NCBI RefSeq assembly: GCF_011059135.1
Contig: NZ_JAALGD010000003.1
Coordinates: forward strand, 1-64,000
DNA length: 64,000 nt
Direction: 5' to 3'
From: Brevibacillus sp. SYP-B805
GTDB taxonomy: Bacteria > Bacillota > Bacilli > Brevibacillales > Brevibacillaceae
The translations under genes and the position numbers were made by a program. The notes beneath the pieces are model-generated. The model saw only the letters and a program-made list of their open reading frames with translations, did not search any database and was not told where the DNA came from. Shown one piece after another: positions 1 through 8,258 of this stretch (the stretch's first letter is position 1; the number at the start of each line of letters is the position of its first letter).

Positions 1-517
1 ACAGATCAGTAAATACCTGCTCATAACCAGGAAACACTTGATCAAGGATGGCTTGGAAGCGTAATTGCGTTTGAACGTACATCTTCGTGATGGCATCATG
101 TTCACGCGCGAGAGCGCGAATGTTTAACAGCTGTACGTTGCGTTTTTTAAACGGTTCAAATTCCTCTTTGTAATACAACGCAGCAAGTTTGTAGGCATCA
201 GATTGGTCTGTTTTCACTTTACGCAGGGTGACTTTCCGAGCTTGATACGAGATCAGTGGATTTAGGACAATAAAGGTAAGTTCGTGCTGTTCAAGAAAGT
301 CTGTAACAGGCAGATGATAGTGCCCCGTAGCCTCTAAAATGATGACAGGGGTTCGACCGGATTCCCTTTCCACTTCCTGAATCTTATGCAGGAACGTCAC
401 AAACCCTTCCTGCGTATGGTCGAACTGAAACCCTTTTCCAAATGGCTGATTCTTGTCCAGAAAGGCTTGTCCATCACTTCTTCCCTTGGAAATATCCAAT
501 CCAATAACAGGGTTCAT
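1..517 (-). CDS. IS110-family transposase, N-terminal part (runs off the left edge)
   Basis: Translating the minus strand from the ATG at 517 gives 172 residues with no stop before the window edge. The frame opens MNPVIGLDISKG and carries the RuvC-like DEDD catalytic set of IS110-type recombinases: D8, E62 in LEATGHYH, and D104 and D107 in KTDQSDAYK. Members insert and excise through a circular intermediate and have no long terminal inverted repeats. A GAAGGAAGGAG ribosome site precedes the ATG. The C-terminal part with the catalytic serine domain lies outside the window, so it cannot be judged intact. It lies immediately downstream of aspB, where Bacillus has asnS, so it is an insertion into the conserved order. 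Confidence 0.9.
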   Translation of the reverse strand, partial: MNPVIGLDISKGRSDGQAFLDKNQPFGKGFQFDHTQEGFVTFLHKIQEVERESGRTPVIILEATGHYHLPVTDFLEQHELTFIVLNPLISYQARKVTLRKVKTDQSDAYKLAALYYKEEFEPFKKRNVQLLNIRALAREHDAITKMYVQTQLRFQAILDQVFPGYEQVFTDL

Positions 518-721
518 CTAGCTATCTCCTTCCTTCACGAAAATACCGGTACCCACCCCTGATTACAGTCCACAAATCCGCATGTGATACGGGATCCATC
601 GTCCCAACCAGCTCAAACATGATTTCTGCAATAGGTGGGGAAACACTTCAGACAGCGAGATCAACGTCTCAAACCCAGATTCGTTTCCCCCGGCTACCGC
701 CATTCTACACCTTTACTCATG
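518..721 (-). ncRNA. Non-coding end of the IS110 element, candidate bridge (seeker) RNA
   Basis: About 200 bases without a gene lie directly upstream of the transposase start, where IS110-group elements carry the structured RNA that pairs with target and donor DNA. An 8-bp stem joins 637-644 (GGGGAAAC) to 683-690 (GTTTCCCC). It encloses an internal loop and a nested hairpin (GAGA 657-660 with TCTC 667-670). This stem, internal loop, apical hairpin layout resembles a bridge-RNA binding loop. The element boundary and the RNA ends are not established, and the assignment rests on position and shape only. Confidence 0.4.
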
Positions 722-756
722 AAAAAAGGTCAATCAGATGTTACTCTGATTGACCT
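722..756 (-). terminator. Intrinsic terminator hairpin beside the IS110 end
   Basis: A perfect 10-bp stem, GGTCAATCAG at 728-737 with CTGATTGACC at 746-755, has an 8-base loop and, on the minus strand, is followed by six T residues (722-727). It would stop transcripts coming from aspB before they enter the IS110 end. It could be host sequence or part of the repeat arm next to it. Confidence 0.7.
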
Positions 757-768
757 CATAATACGAAA

Positions 769-896
769 CGCCCAGATGTTGAGCCCCCCTGCCCGCGTCG
801 CGTTTCGGAGCGGACAAAAGCCAGCTTCTTCGCGGGTCGTCAAGAGAGCGAGCAGGAACCATTACCCATGATAAAAAGGACTTTGTATGCACACTG
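769..896 (-). repeat. Solo arm of the palindromic repeat element found at 59207-59460
   Basis: Positions 769-870 match 59335-59434 with five substitutions and one 2-base indel over about 102 columns. Weaker similarity continues to 896, where a CAGTG end sits against the aspB hairpin. Only one arm is present here; at 59207-59460 the same sequence forms both arms of an imperfect palindrome. Short open frames in it are unlike any known protein and are not proposed as genes. On the other side it is bounded by the terminator hairpin at 722-756 and the IS110 end. Confidence 0.8.
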
Positions 897-922
897 AGAT
901 CTGCCGTACATGCGGCAGATCT
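897..922 (-). terminator. Hairpin downstream of aspB, terminator lacking its U-tract
   Basis: AGATCTGCCG (897-906) pairs perfectly with CGGCAGATCT (913-922) around a 6-base loop, ten bases past the aspB stop codon. No T-run follows on the minus strand; the repeat arm begins immediately instead. This fits a terminator separated from its U-tract by insertion, but a plain mRNA-stabilising hairpin is also possible. Confidence 0.45.
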
Positions 923-930
923 TGTGCTTA

Positions 931-2109
931 TTATGCCCCTTCGACAAAGCGCTTGATCCGTTCGATGCCTTTTTCCAGCTGCTCCATGGAGGCGGCGTAA
1001 GAGATGCGGACGTTCTCTTTGGAGCCGAAACCGCTCCCGGGAACCAGGGCCACCTTTTCCTTCTCCAGCAGGGCTTCGCTCCATTTGTCCACATCGTCGT
1101 ATCCCATTTTTGCCATGGCTTTCGAGACGTTCGGGAAAACATAGAAGGCTCCTTCCGGCTTCAGGCAGGTGATGCCGTCGATCTGGTTCAACAGCTCCAC
1201 GACCCTGTCGCGCCGCTTGACGAACTCCCGTTTCATCATCTCAAGCGGCTCCTGCGGCCCGGTCAACGCCGCCAGCGCGCCATACTGGGCAAACGAAGTC
1301 GGGTTGGAGGTGCTGTGGCTGGAGAGATCCACCATCGCCTGGATCACGGCTTCGTTACCGGCCGCATAGCCCATGCGCCAGCCTGTCATGGAGTATGGTT
1401 TGGACATGCCGTTAATGATCACGGTGTTTTCATAGGCTTCCTTGCTGAAGGTGGCGACGCTGACGTGCTCATGGCCGTCGTAGATCAGCTTCTCGTAGAT
1501 TTCGTCGGATACCATCAGCACCTTGTGCGTCAGGCAGACATCAACGATCTCCTCCAGCTCCTTGCGGGTATAGATGCTGCCCGTCGGATTGCTGGGCGAG
1601 TTGATGATCAGCGCCCGTGTACGCGGGGTAATCGCTTCCTTCACCTGCTGGGCAGTCACTTTAAACGCATTGGATTCGGCCCCTTCGATGAACACCGGCA
1701 CCCCGTCGGCCACCTTCACCATCTCCGGATAGCTGACCCAGTACGGAATCGGGATAATCACTTCATCGCCCGGATCCAGTATGCTCATAAACAGGTTGTA
1801 GAGCGCATGCTTGCCGCCGTTGGTCACGATGATCTGCTTCGTGCTGTACGTCAGGCCGTTGTCCCGCTCGAATTTTTCGCTGATCGCCTTAAGAAGCTCG
1901 GGAATCCCGGCGGTGGCGGTATACTTCGTCTTGCCTTCGCGCATGGCTTTCTCGGCAGCCTCGATGATATGCGCAGGCGTATTGAAATCGGGTTCTCCCG
2001 CCCCCAAACCGACAACGTCAACGCCCTGACGCTTCAATTCATTCGCCTTCGCCGTGATCGCCAGCGTTGGAGAGGGAGCGAGGATGGAAACCCGTTTGGA
2101 CAATTTCAT
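931..2109 (-). CDS. aspB: Aspartate aminotransferase (PLP fold type I)
   Basis: This 392-residue class I aminotransferase transfers the amino group between aspartate and 2-oxoglutarate in the cytoplasm. The PLP lysine is K237 in the SKPYSMTGWR motif, with the phosphate-binding SNPTG near 173-177 and the substrate-carboxylate arginine near the C-terminus. The start is the ATG at 2109 behind GAGGAGG; an in-frame upstream codon at 2169 would add 20 residues but has no ribosome site. It occupies the conserved place after ypmB, although three genes intervene here. A weak promoter may lie between 2109 and 2230. A prephenate or broader aromatic specificity cannot be excluded from sequence. Confidence 0.93.
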   Translation of the reverse strand: MKLSKRVSILAPSPTLAITAKANELKRQGVDVVGLGAGEPDFNTPAHIIEAAEKAMREGKTKYTATAGIPELLKAISEKFERDNGLTYSTKQIIVTNGGKHALYNLFMSILDPGDEVIIPIPYWVSYPEMVKVADGVPVFIEGAESNAFKVTAQQVKEAITPRTRALIINSPSNPTGSIYTRKELEEIVDVCLTHKVLMVSDEIYEKLIYDGHEHVSVATFSKEAYENTVIINGMSKPYSMTGWRMGYAAGNEAVIQAMVDLSSHSTSNPTSFAQYGALAALTGPQEPLEMMKREFVKRRDRVVELLNQIDGITCLKPEGAFYVFPNVSKAMAKMGYDDVDKWSEALLEKEKVALVPGSGFGSKENVRISYAASMEQLEKGIERIKRFVEGA

Positions 2110-2231
2110 GGAAAATAAACCTCCTCTGGTATGTTTACGTAACCTATATGTTGTGGGACGCATTCTCAATTATTGCTAAGGATAGCCTACCATACCCGCC
2201 TGGGCTTGTATAGGGGATGTCAGATGAAATA

Positions 2232-2255
2232 CCCCTCTGTGGCAGCATAGAGGGG
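2232..2255 (-). terminator. Terminator-like hairpin after the decapeptide-repeat gene
   Basis: CCCCTCT (2232-2238) pairs with AGAGGGG (2249-2255) just after the stop of the gene ending at 2270. The minus-strand sequence after the stem is TATTTCATC, so the U-tract is poor and termination may be weak, allowing read-through to aspB. Confidence 0.5.
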
Positions 2256-2269
2256 CCTCTTTGTTGGGA

Positions 2270-4672
2270 CTACACCAATTGTTCCCTGTTTTCGACTTCC
2301 TGCATGATGGAAAACTCTTCCTCCTCTTGCAAAGACAAGTCTTCATCCGGTTGGTCGTCTTCCTCCGGGGGAATCGACGGCCGTTCATCCTCCCGCTCGG
2401 CATCGGCAGCCTCCTCTTCGCCTGCCGCCTCCTCCGGTTCCAGCGTGGTCTCCTTGTCCGCCCCGCGTTCTCCAATCGCGATCCAATGGATGATTCCTGC
2501 CGCTTTTTCGCCACCCTTGTGCCGGGAGACCGTAATCGTCGCCGTATCCGGCGCTGTCTCCTTCAGGACGGCGAAGCAGTCGGGGTGGTTGGTCATCGCG
2601 ACAAACACGTAACCGGTATTCTCGTAGGAACTCTCCAGCGGGATCACCAGGGTGATGCTTTCCTCCCCCTGCCCCAGATGGAACGGCACGAGACCGAACT
2701 GCTGGCAGACATCGTTCCGGCTTCCCGCGGCCTGCACAGGAACGAAGGCCAGTTTCCCCGGGGTGATGGTGTGGTCCGCCAGGTGCTGCTCGTTGACGGC
2801 TTCCTCCGCCAATTTTGCCGCCGTTACCGCTCCCTGCTTCAGTTTCTCCGCGGTGATGGAGTTTTCCGCCACATGCTCCGTATGGACGGCGTTTTTTGCC
2901 AAATGATCGGCATGAATCGTTCCGGCGGCAATTTTTGCTTTCGTTACCGCGCCATCTTTCAAATGCTCGGTGGAGACGGCCGCCAGTTCCAATTTTTGTC
3001 CGTCCACGCTTCTGTCCGCCAGTTTCTCCCTGGTGACGGACTGTTTCTGCAGCTTCGGCGTGCTGACAGCCTGTTCGGCAAGATGTTCCGCCTGCACGGC
3101 ATGGCTGCCGAGATGTTGGGACTGCACCGCTTTATCCGCGATTTTGTCCGATGTGACGACACCGCGCGCCAGGTGACGGTTTTTCACGGCTTCTTGCGCG
3201 ATTTTGGCCGAGATGACGGCCGCATCCGCCAGTTTGCCGGTCGTGATGCACTGGTCCGTCAGCTTGTCGGTCGAGACGGATTCGGATGCCAGCTTGGCGG
3301 TCGTGATCACATGGTCGGCCAGATTCATGGTATGAATGGCATTCTCCAGCATGTGGGTATGGCCGATAATCCGCTCGTTCAGATGCGCGGTTTGAATGGC
3401 GCGCTTGGCGATCTTATCTTTGGTTACCGCTTCGTCCCGCAGGTGCTTCCCATGAATGGCCTCTTCCGCGATATGCTGGTGGTTGACACTGCGCGCCGCC
3501 AGTTTCTCCGCCGTGATCGCTTCGTCGGCGATTTTGGCGCTGGTCACCTGTTGATCGCCGATCTTTTTCTGGGTAATGATGAAATCCTGCAGGTGTCCGG
3601 TTTGAATGGACATGGGATGAATATGCCGGGCTTTGACGGCTTCGCGCGCGATTTTGGCGGCGGTAACCGCATCGTCGGCGATCAGGGGCTCGGTGACGGT
3701 CGCTTTGGCCACCTTCTCCGTTGTGACGGCTTCGGCCTTTAAATGTTGGGTATCGATGGTCTCGTTGGCCAGATGATGCTCCTGCACGCTATGCATGGAC
3801 AGGTGTTCGCTCTTGACGGAATGTTCGGCCAAATGTTGGCTGATGATGGTCTTCGGCTTGATGTGATGGCAATCGACGCTTTCCTCATCCAGCTTGGCTG
3901 ACGTGACCGCCCCGTCCCGCAGCTTATCCGTGGTGACGGCGCCATCCTCCAGTTTCGCCGTATTGATGACATGATTGGCCAGATTCGTCGTTTGAATGGA
4001 GCCGGGCTTGATTTTTTCCGCCGTAATCGTCTGATCCTGAATCAAATCGCCCGTGATGGCCTGCGCCTGGATATGTTTGGTCTGGATGGCGCCATCGGCA
4101 AATTTCATGGAGTCGATCGTCTTGTCTGCCAGTTTTTCGGAGGTGACGCTGTTATCCATCAGCTTCTCCCCGGAAATGGATCGATCCTGCAGCTTGCTGC
4201 TCGAAATGCTGCCATTAATGATATGTTCTCCGGTAATGGAATAGGGGGCGATCTTGCTGGCGGTTACCGCATAGTTCGCCAGTTTGGAGTTTTCCACCGC
4301 GTAATCTTTCAACAGCGAGGCATCGATGCTGCCCGGTTTGATCTTGCTGGCATCCACCGCACGACTCGCCAGTTTTTCCGTGGTAATGGCCTGGTCGGTG
4401 ATATCGTCCGTGTAAATAAACGAGACATTTCGCTCTTCCGTGCGTTCCTTTACGACTTTGGAAAACTTTTTCTGGTTGGAGGATGCACCCGATTTCGGAA
4501 CCATCTGCAGCGGAGGGTAGACAACGGAGGGACCCTTGTACACCTCACGCTCCACTTCCTCCTCTTCGATCCCGTCGAGCCAAGCCATTTCCAGTTCATT
4601 ATCCAGCAAAGGCAGCGGGGAATCCATGTTCTTTTTTTGCTTTGCCGCTTTTTTCCGGCCTTCTTTCGCCAT
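2270..4672 (-). CDS. WIAG-tail domain protein with 55 tandem decapeptide repeats
   Basis: This 800-residue protein has a lysine-rich N-terminus (residues 1-95), then 55 consecutive 10-residue units without a single insertion or deletion (about 96-645). A C-terminal domain of about 90 residues ends in HWIAIG, and an acidic tail follows. The repeat consensus is [IV]-T-x-x-[KH]-[LI]-A-x-x-[AS], as in elongated beta-solenoids and phage tail-fibre stalks. The C-terminal module resembles the WIAG-tail family of spore-forming Bacillales, whose function is unknown. No signal peptide or membrane segment is seen, so it may be cytoplasmic, spore-associated or exported by another route. The start is the ATG at 4672 behind GGAGAGGAG. 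It stands alone between aspB and the FtsH-like gene. Confidence 0.8.
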   Translation of the reverse strand: MAKEGRKKAAKQKKNMDSPLPLLDNELEMAWLDGIEEEEVEREVYKGPSVVYPPLQMVPKSGASSNQKKFSKVVKERTEERNVSFIYTDDITDQAITTEKLASRAVDASKIKPGSIDASLLKDYAVENSKLANYAVTASKIAPYSITGEHIINGSISSSKLQDRSISGEKLMDNSVTSEKLADKTIDSMKFADGAIQTKHIQAQAITGDLIQDQTITAEKIKPGSIQTTNLANHVINTAKLEDGAVTTDKLRDGAVTSAKLDEESVDCHHIKPKTIISQHLAEHSVKSEHLSMHSVQEHHLANETIDTQHLKAEAVTTEKVAKATVTEPLIADDAVTAAKIAREAVKARHIHPMSIQTGHLQDFIITQKKIGDQQVTSAKIADEAITAEKLAARSVNHQHIAEEAIHGKHLRDEAVTKDKIAKRAIQTAHLNERIIGHTHMLENAIHTMNLADHVITTAKLASESVSTDKLTDQCITTGKLADAAVISAKIAQEAVKNRHLARGVVTSDKIADKAVQSQHLGSHAVQAEHLAEQAVSTPKLQKQSVTREKLADRSVDGQKLELAAVSTEHLKDGAVTKAKIAAGTIHADHLAKNAVHTEHVAENSITAEKLKQGAVTAAKLAEEAVNEQHLADHTITPGKLAFVPVQAAGSRNDVCQQFGLVPFHLGQGEESITLVIPLESSYENTGYVFVAMTNHPDCFAVLKETAPDTATITVSRHKGGEKAAGIIHWIAIGERGADKETTLEPEEAAGEEEAADAEREDERPSIPPEEDDQPDEDLSLQEEEEFSIMQEVENREQLV

Positions 4673-4752
4673 ACTAGTCTCCTCTCCTTCTTTGCCACTC
4701 AGCCCTATCATTTTGTAGCATATTCGCCAAGCGGCGGAAGCGGCACAAGTGC

Positions 4753-4793
4753 GGATGAAAAAAATAAGCCGGCGGTCTTATACCGCCAGCTCG
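4753..4793 (-). terminator. Terminator of the FtsH-like gene
   Basis: On the minus strand GCTGGCGGT and ACCGCCGGC form a stem overlapping the stop codon, followed by TTATTTTTTTC. It separates the protease gene from the repeat-protein gene. Confidence 0.75.
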
Positions 4794-6283
4794 TTCGCAT
4801 GTTTGTTTGTTGTCAGCAACTCCCGGAACGTATGACCATGCAAGACTTCCTGTTCCAGGAGGATCCCCACGCCCGCTTGAAAGACGGCGTCGTGCCGCTT
4901 CAGCACCTCTCTGGTTTTCTCCAGCAGTTCCTCCAGCAGACGGTTCACTTCTTCGTGGACCTGGTGTCTGTCGACCAGCTTCATGTTGACGATCCCGAGG
5001 CGGGACATCCCGCTCTGCACGATCTCCTGCGCCATGCCGAGCGCCTGTTCGAAGTCGTTCTTGGAGCCTGTGCTGCGGCCGCCGTAATAGATCTCTTCCG
5101 CCACGGCGCCTGCCAGACATACCATGATCTGTTTCTCCAGCGCTTCCCGCGTGTAGAGATAACGGTCTTCCATCGGATTTTGCCGCACATAGCCGAGCGC
5201 CTGGCCGCGGGGGCTGAGGGTGACCTGGGAGACGGACCCCGGGCGCACCCATTCGCTTGCGATCGCATGCCCCAGTTCATGCATGGCGACGCGTCTTTTC
5301 TCGTCAGCGGACGCTTCCCGGTCCACTTTTTCTCCCATCATCACCTTGTCGACCGCTTGGGAGAAGTGGCGGCGCGCAATGGCCGGGGCGTTTTCGCGCA
5401 TCGCGTAGATGGCCGCCTCATTGGCGACGCTTTCCAGCTGTGCGCCGGAAAAGCCGAATGTCTCTTGGGCGATCTGCTCCAGGGAGACATCCGCCGCCAA
5501 CGGTTTCTTGGCGGTGTGGATGGTCAAAATCTGCTCGCGGGCCGTCTTGTCCGGCAGATCCACCGTGATATGGCGGTCAAAACGTCCCGGCCGCAGCAGG
5601 GCGGAGTCAAGCATGTCCTTGCGGTTGGTGGCGGCAATCACGAGAATGCGCGGCTTGTCGCTCGTCGTGATCCCGTCCATCTCCGTCAGCAGCTGGTTCA
5701 GGGTCTGGTCGTACTCCCGCTGCTGCTGACCTTCGCGCTTTCCGCCGATCACATCGATCTCATCGATAAAGATAATGCCGCTGTCCTGCCCGTTCTTTTC
5801 CGCCAGGGTGCGCACTTCCTTGAACAGGTCGCGAATCCGCTGCGCCCCCACCCCGACATACATCTCGATAAACTGGGAACCGGACGCGGCAACGAAGGCG
5901 GAGTCTGTATAGTTGGCCGCCGCTTTGGCCATCAACGTCTTCCCCGTCCCCGGCGGACCCGTCAGCAGCACGCCCTTGATCGGACGGATCCCGTACTGCT
6001 CGATCTTCTCTTTGTGAATCAAGAAGTCGAGCGCTTCTTTCAATTCTTTCTTGGCTCTTTCCTGTCCGCCGATGTCTGCGAACGTAATGGTTGATTTCGG
6101 CACGGCATGACGGCTGGACTTCCCTCTGGCAGAGAGCGCGGCCATGTTGCCCTGCCGCGCCATCAGGAAGAAAATGCCGCCCAGCACGGCACCGAAGAGA
6201 AGAAACGGCGTGATGTTCACGCCCAGAAACAGCAGGAATATCAAGATGCCCGGCACGACCCCGTACAGCACCTCTTTACCCAT
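4778..6283 (-). CDS. FtsH-like membrane AAA protease, short form
   Basis: At 501 residues this is shorter than housekeeping FtsH (about 630-650). Residues 8-42 form two closely spaced membrane segments with almost no external loop between them. The AAA module has Walker A GPPGTGKT (109-116), Walker B IFIDEID (171-177), and the second region of homology with the sensor arginines near RPGRFDRH. The M41 peptidase module has the zinc site HELGH (335-339) and a third acidic ligand near D410. It should degrade or extract membrane proteins, but the missing external domain suggests a narrower role. The start ATG follows GGAGGTGA. It overlaps the preceding gene by 8 bases, so the two are probably cotranscribed. 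Confidence 0.85.
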   Translation of the reverse strand: MGKEVLYGVVPGILIFLLFLGVNITPFLLFGAVLGGIFFLMARQGNMAALSARGKSSRHAVPKSTITFADIGGQERAKKELKEALDFLIHKEKIEQYGIRPIKGVLLTGPPGTGKTLMAKAAANYTDSAFVAASGSQFIEMYVGVGAQRIRDLFKEVRTLAEKNGQDSGIIFIDEIDVIGGKREGQQQREYDQTLNQLLTEMDGITTSDKPRILVIAATNRKDMLDSALLRPGRFDRHITVDLPDKTAREQILTIHTAKKPLAADVSLEQIAQETFGFSGAQLESVANEAAIYAMRENAPAIARRHFSQAVDKVMMGEKVDREASADEKRRVAMHELGHAIASEWVRPGSVSQVTLSPRGQALGYVRQNPMEDRYLYTREALEKQIMVCLAGAVAEEIYYGGRSTGSKNDFEQALGMAQEIVQSGMSRLGIVNMKLVDRHQVHEEVNRLLEELLEKTREVLKRHDAVFQAGVGILLEQEVLHGHTFRELLTTNKHANELAV

Positions 6284-6812
6284 TGGCGGTCACCTCCCCG
6301 GAAGATGCAAAACGGGGCACCACCGCATAGAAATCGTCCGTCCCCCGCCTGAGATACACATAAACGTTGGTGTCATCCATCCGGGTGATGGCGTCATCCA
6401 GGTGGTACTGCTGCTTCCACGCGGCCAGCAGTACCGGAATCCTGCTGTATTGATGCAGATCAACCGCTTCGGTAATCGCGAACACCCCGTCCGTCCACAC
6501 CTGTTTCACCTGGCTGTCCTTGTTGCGGATGGAGATGTCCACTTGTTTGCCCTGCACGATTTCTCCGACAGATTGGGACAAATGTTTATATTCTTCCGGA
6601 AATGCATCCGGATTCGTTACCTGCAGCATGATCGATACCTGATCCCTGTCTACCTGCAGCTGCGCCAGCTGTGCCGATTTCATCTGTCCGACCAGTTGAC
6701 GGATCGGTTCTTCCACTTCCATCTTCTGATAGAGAAACCAGCCGCCAAAGAGAACCGCCAGCGTGGCGATCAGCGACAGCATGACAGTCAACGGCTTCCT
6801 GCGGGTTTGCAT
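6276..6812 (-). CDS. Membrane-anchored protein of unknown function
   Basis: I do not recognise a family for this 178-residue protein. A basic N-terminus is followed by one hydrophobic segment (about residues 8-26), giving a single-pass protein with a mostly extracytoplasmic mixed alpha/beta domain. The start is the ATG at 6812, six bases after AGGGGG; an ATG two codons earlier lies inside that ribosome site. Its end overlaps the start of the FtsH-like gene, so it may be a substrate, adaptor or regulator of that protease; this is inferred from position only. It has no cysteines for a lipobox. Confidence 0.7.
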   Translation of the reverse strand: MQTRRKPLTVMLSLIATLAVLFGGWFLYQKMEVEEPIRQLVGQMKSAQLAQLQVDRDQVSIMLQVTNPDAFPEEYKHLSQSVGEIVQGKQVDISIRNKDSQVKQVWTDGVFAITEAVDLHQYSRIPVLLAAWKQQYHLDDAITRMDDTNVYVYLRRGTDDFYAVVPRFASSGEVTANG

Positions 6813-6913
6813 GATCATCCCCCTTTCCTGCTATACCGTTCGTCTATCAATCCCGATCAAGATCCAGTATAGCACAGGGGGGTGTCAAAATCTGAATGTA
6901 GTTGTTACCAGCG

Positions 6914-6954
6914 AAAAACCCGCCGTGCCCAACTCTGGGCCGGGGGCGGCGGGT
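6914..6954 (-). terminator. Terminator of ypmB
   Basis: ACCCGCCG (6918-6925) pairs with CGGCGGGT (6947-6954), with an inner GCCC/GGGC stem, and is followed on the minus strand by TTTTTCGC. It lies 20 bases after the ypmB stop. Confidence 0.85.
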
Positions 6955-6974
6955 CCTGTGGAGAGTGGGGGACC

Positions 6975-7454
6975 TTATGTGTTTCCTTGAACTGTATAGG
7001 TTTTGATCACCTTTCCGGTATAGAAATCGTACTGAATGTAAAGATACCGGCCTTCCTGGTCACGCACGGCCGCTTCCCAAAAGGGGCGGTTCTCCTCCAG
7101 CCCAGGGACGACGTGCAGGATTTTGCCGCCGGGATAGCCTCTCCTGACGGCGTCCAGCACGCTCTGTTTGGGCACCGCACGCGCCAGGGTATCGAAATAG
7201 ATCTCCTTCTCGTTCATCCAGACGATCACCGGGGTTCCCACCTGATTTTTCCCCATGACGACCGCGTAGGCCTGTTTGCCACGGTATTCGTCGATTTCGT
7301 CGATCTGGGCGATGGTTGTCCGCTCCGCCGCCCATTTTCTCGCCTGCTCTTCAAACGCTCGCTGACTGCCGACCACGCTGGAGGTCAGATCATACAGAAA
7401 GGCGAAGGCGAGGGCGAGCAAACCGATCACCACGATTCCCAAGCGTAACCACAC
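6975..7454 (-). CDS. ypmB: YpmB-like membrane-anchored protein (DUF5590/PepSY-like)
   Basis: This 159-residue protein has one N-terminal membrane segment (about residues 4-24) and two repeats of a small extracytoplasmic fold, each with a W/Y-rich strand (YLYIQYDFYTGKV near the end). The length, the single anchor and the place between dinG and aspB match B. subtilis YpmB, whose function is not established. The start is a GTG at 7454 with AAGGAGT nine bases upstream. In Bacillus the gene directly precedes aspB; here three extra genes lie between them. Confidence 0.75.
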   Translation of the reverse strand: MWLRLGIVVIGLLALAFAFLYDLTSSVVGSQRAFEEQARKWAAERTTIAQIDEIDEYRGKQAYAVVMGKNQVGTPVIVWMNEKEIYFDTLARAVPKQSVLDAVRRGYPGGKILHVVPGLEENRPFWEAAVRDQEGRYLYIQYDFYTGKVIKTYTVQGNT

Positions 7455-7479
7455 AACCGCGTAACTCCTTTTTCCCCGC

Positions 7480-8178
7480 TTACAGGTAGAATGTCAATTG
7501 ATCCTGTTTCGGGCCCTGGGCAGTCTGTAGCGCCAAATGGACGACGATCTGCCTGAGCCTTTTCCCATTGGCATCATACCAGAATTGGTACGTAATGGCT
7601 ACCTGCCTGTCCATGCTGGCCATCGTTTCTTCGACCGGAAAGGAGGGGCCCAGCCATTGAGCCAGCATCTCCTTCACCTCTTTGGCCGGCAGGGCAATCT
7701 GGTAACCCAGCAGCCCCTGCTGCTGCTCGTCAATCAGCGGCAGCGGCTGCACCGCTTGCAGCTGTCCTTTCACCAGCATCGCATGTTCATACGGCGTATA
7801 CAATGCAAAAGGCAGCAGCGCCGGCTCTTGTTTCTCTCCGTCAATCGTGACGCTTGCGCGGCTGTCATCCCGCCGGATCTCCACTTTGTGGCCGGCGACC
7901 GTACCGGATAAATCAAACCGTTCGCCGTGAAAATGGCCGGAAAGCCAATCTTTCTGCCATTTTACCGTAAACGGAATCTGTTCTTTTTTCTCCAGGGGTT
8001 CGAGCAGTGCCGCAAGCGCATCCCGATCCTCGGCGGCGCGCTGCTCCAAATCGATCACCGGCACATCCCGGCCGTCCTCTTCCTGCTTCTCATGCAGCAG
8101 CGCAAGCCCAGCCCCCAGCAAAAACAGCAGGAGGAAGATCGGCAGAAGCAGCCACAGCTGTCGCGGGCGGATATACAT
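7480..8178 (-). CDS. Membrane-anchored protein of unknown function
   Basis: This 232-residue protein is not recognised. Residues 7-27 form a strongly hydrophobic anchor after a short basic head, and the rest is soluble and presumably outside the membrane, rich in beta-strand-like stretches. There are no cysteines at a lipobox position. The ATG follows GGAGGGG at good spacing. It lies 25 bases upstream of ypmB and reads the same way, so the two are probably one transcript. This slot holds ypmA in B. subtilis, but the protein is four times longer and unrelated by eye. Confidence 0.7.
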   Translation of the reverse strand: MYIRPRQLWLLLPIFLLLFLLGAGLALLHEKQEEDGRDVPVIDLEQRAAEDRDALAALLEPLEKKEQIPFTVKWQKDWLSGHFHGERFDLSGTVAGHKVEIRRDDSRASVTIDGEKQEPALLPFALYTPYEHAMLVKGQLQAVQPLPLIDEQQQGLLGYQIALPAKEVKEMLAQWLGPSFPVEETMASMDRQVAITYQFWYDANGKRLRQIVVHLALQTAQGPKQDQLTFYL

Positions 8179-8258
8179 GTTCAGCCCCTCCCCGTCCCAT
8201 TTCTTCTACAGGGTATTCGTGGGGGGAAGGTTTTAGAACAAGGCGGAAAACTTACTAA

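Noticed and set aside
2261-3742. Long plus-strand open frame opposite the decapeptide-repeat gene
   Set aside because: It is the antisense shadow of a highly regular 30-bp repeat: absence of stops is inherited from the repeat period, and it lacks a ribosome site and any recognisable domain.
2738-4387. Regular 30-bp DNA repeats that could suggest a CRISPR array or satellite
   Set aside because: The repeats are degenerate at DNA level, have no distinct spacers, and translate into an unbroken protein repeat. No cas genes are present in the window.
3971-6094. 707-codon plus-strand open frame opposite the FtsH-like gene
   Set aside because: It spans the ends of two real genes on the other strand. 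High GC keeps the antisense frame open, and the translation is compositionally odd.
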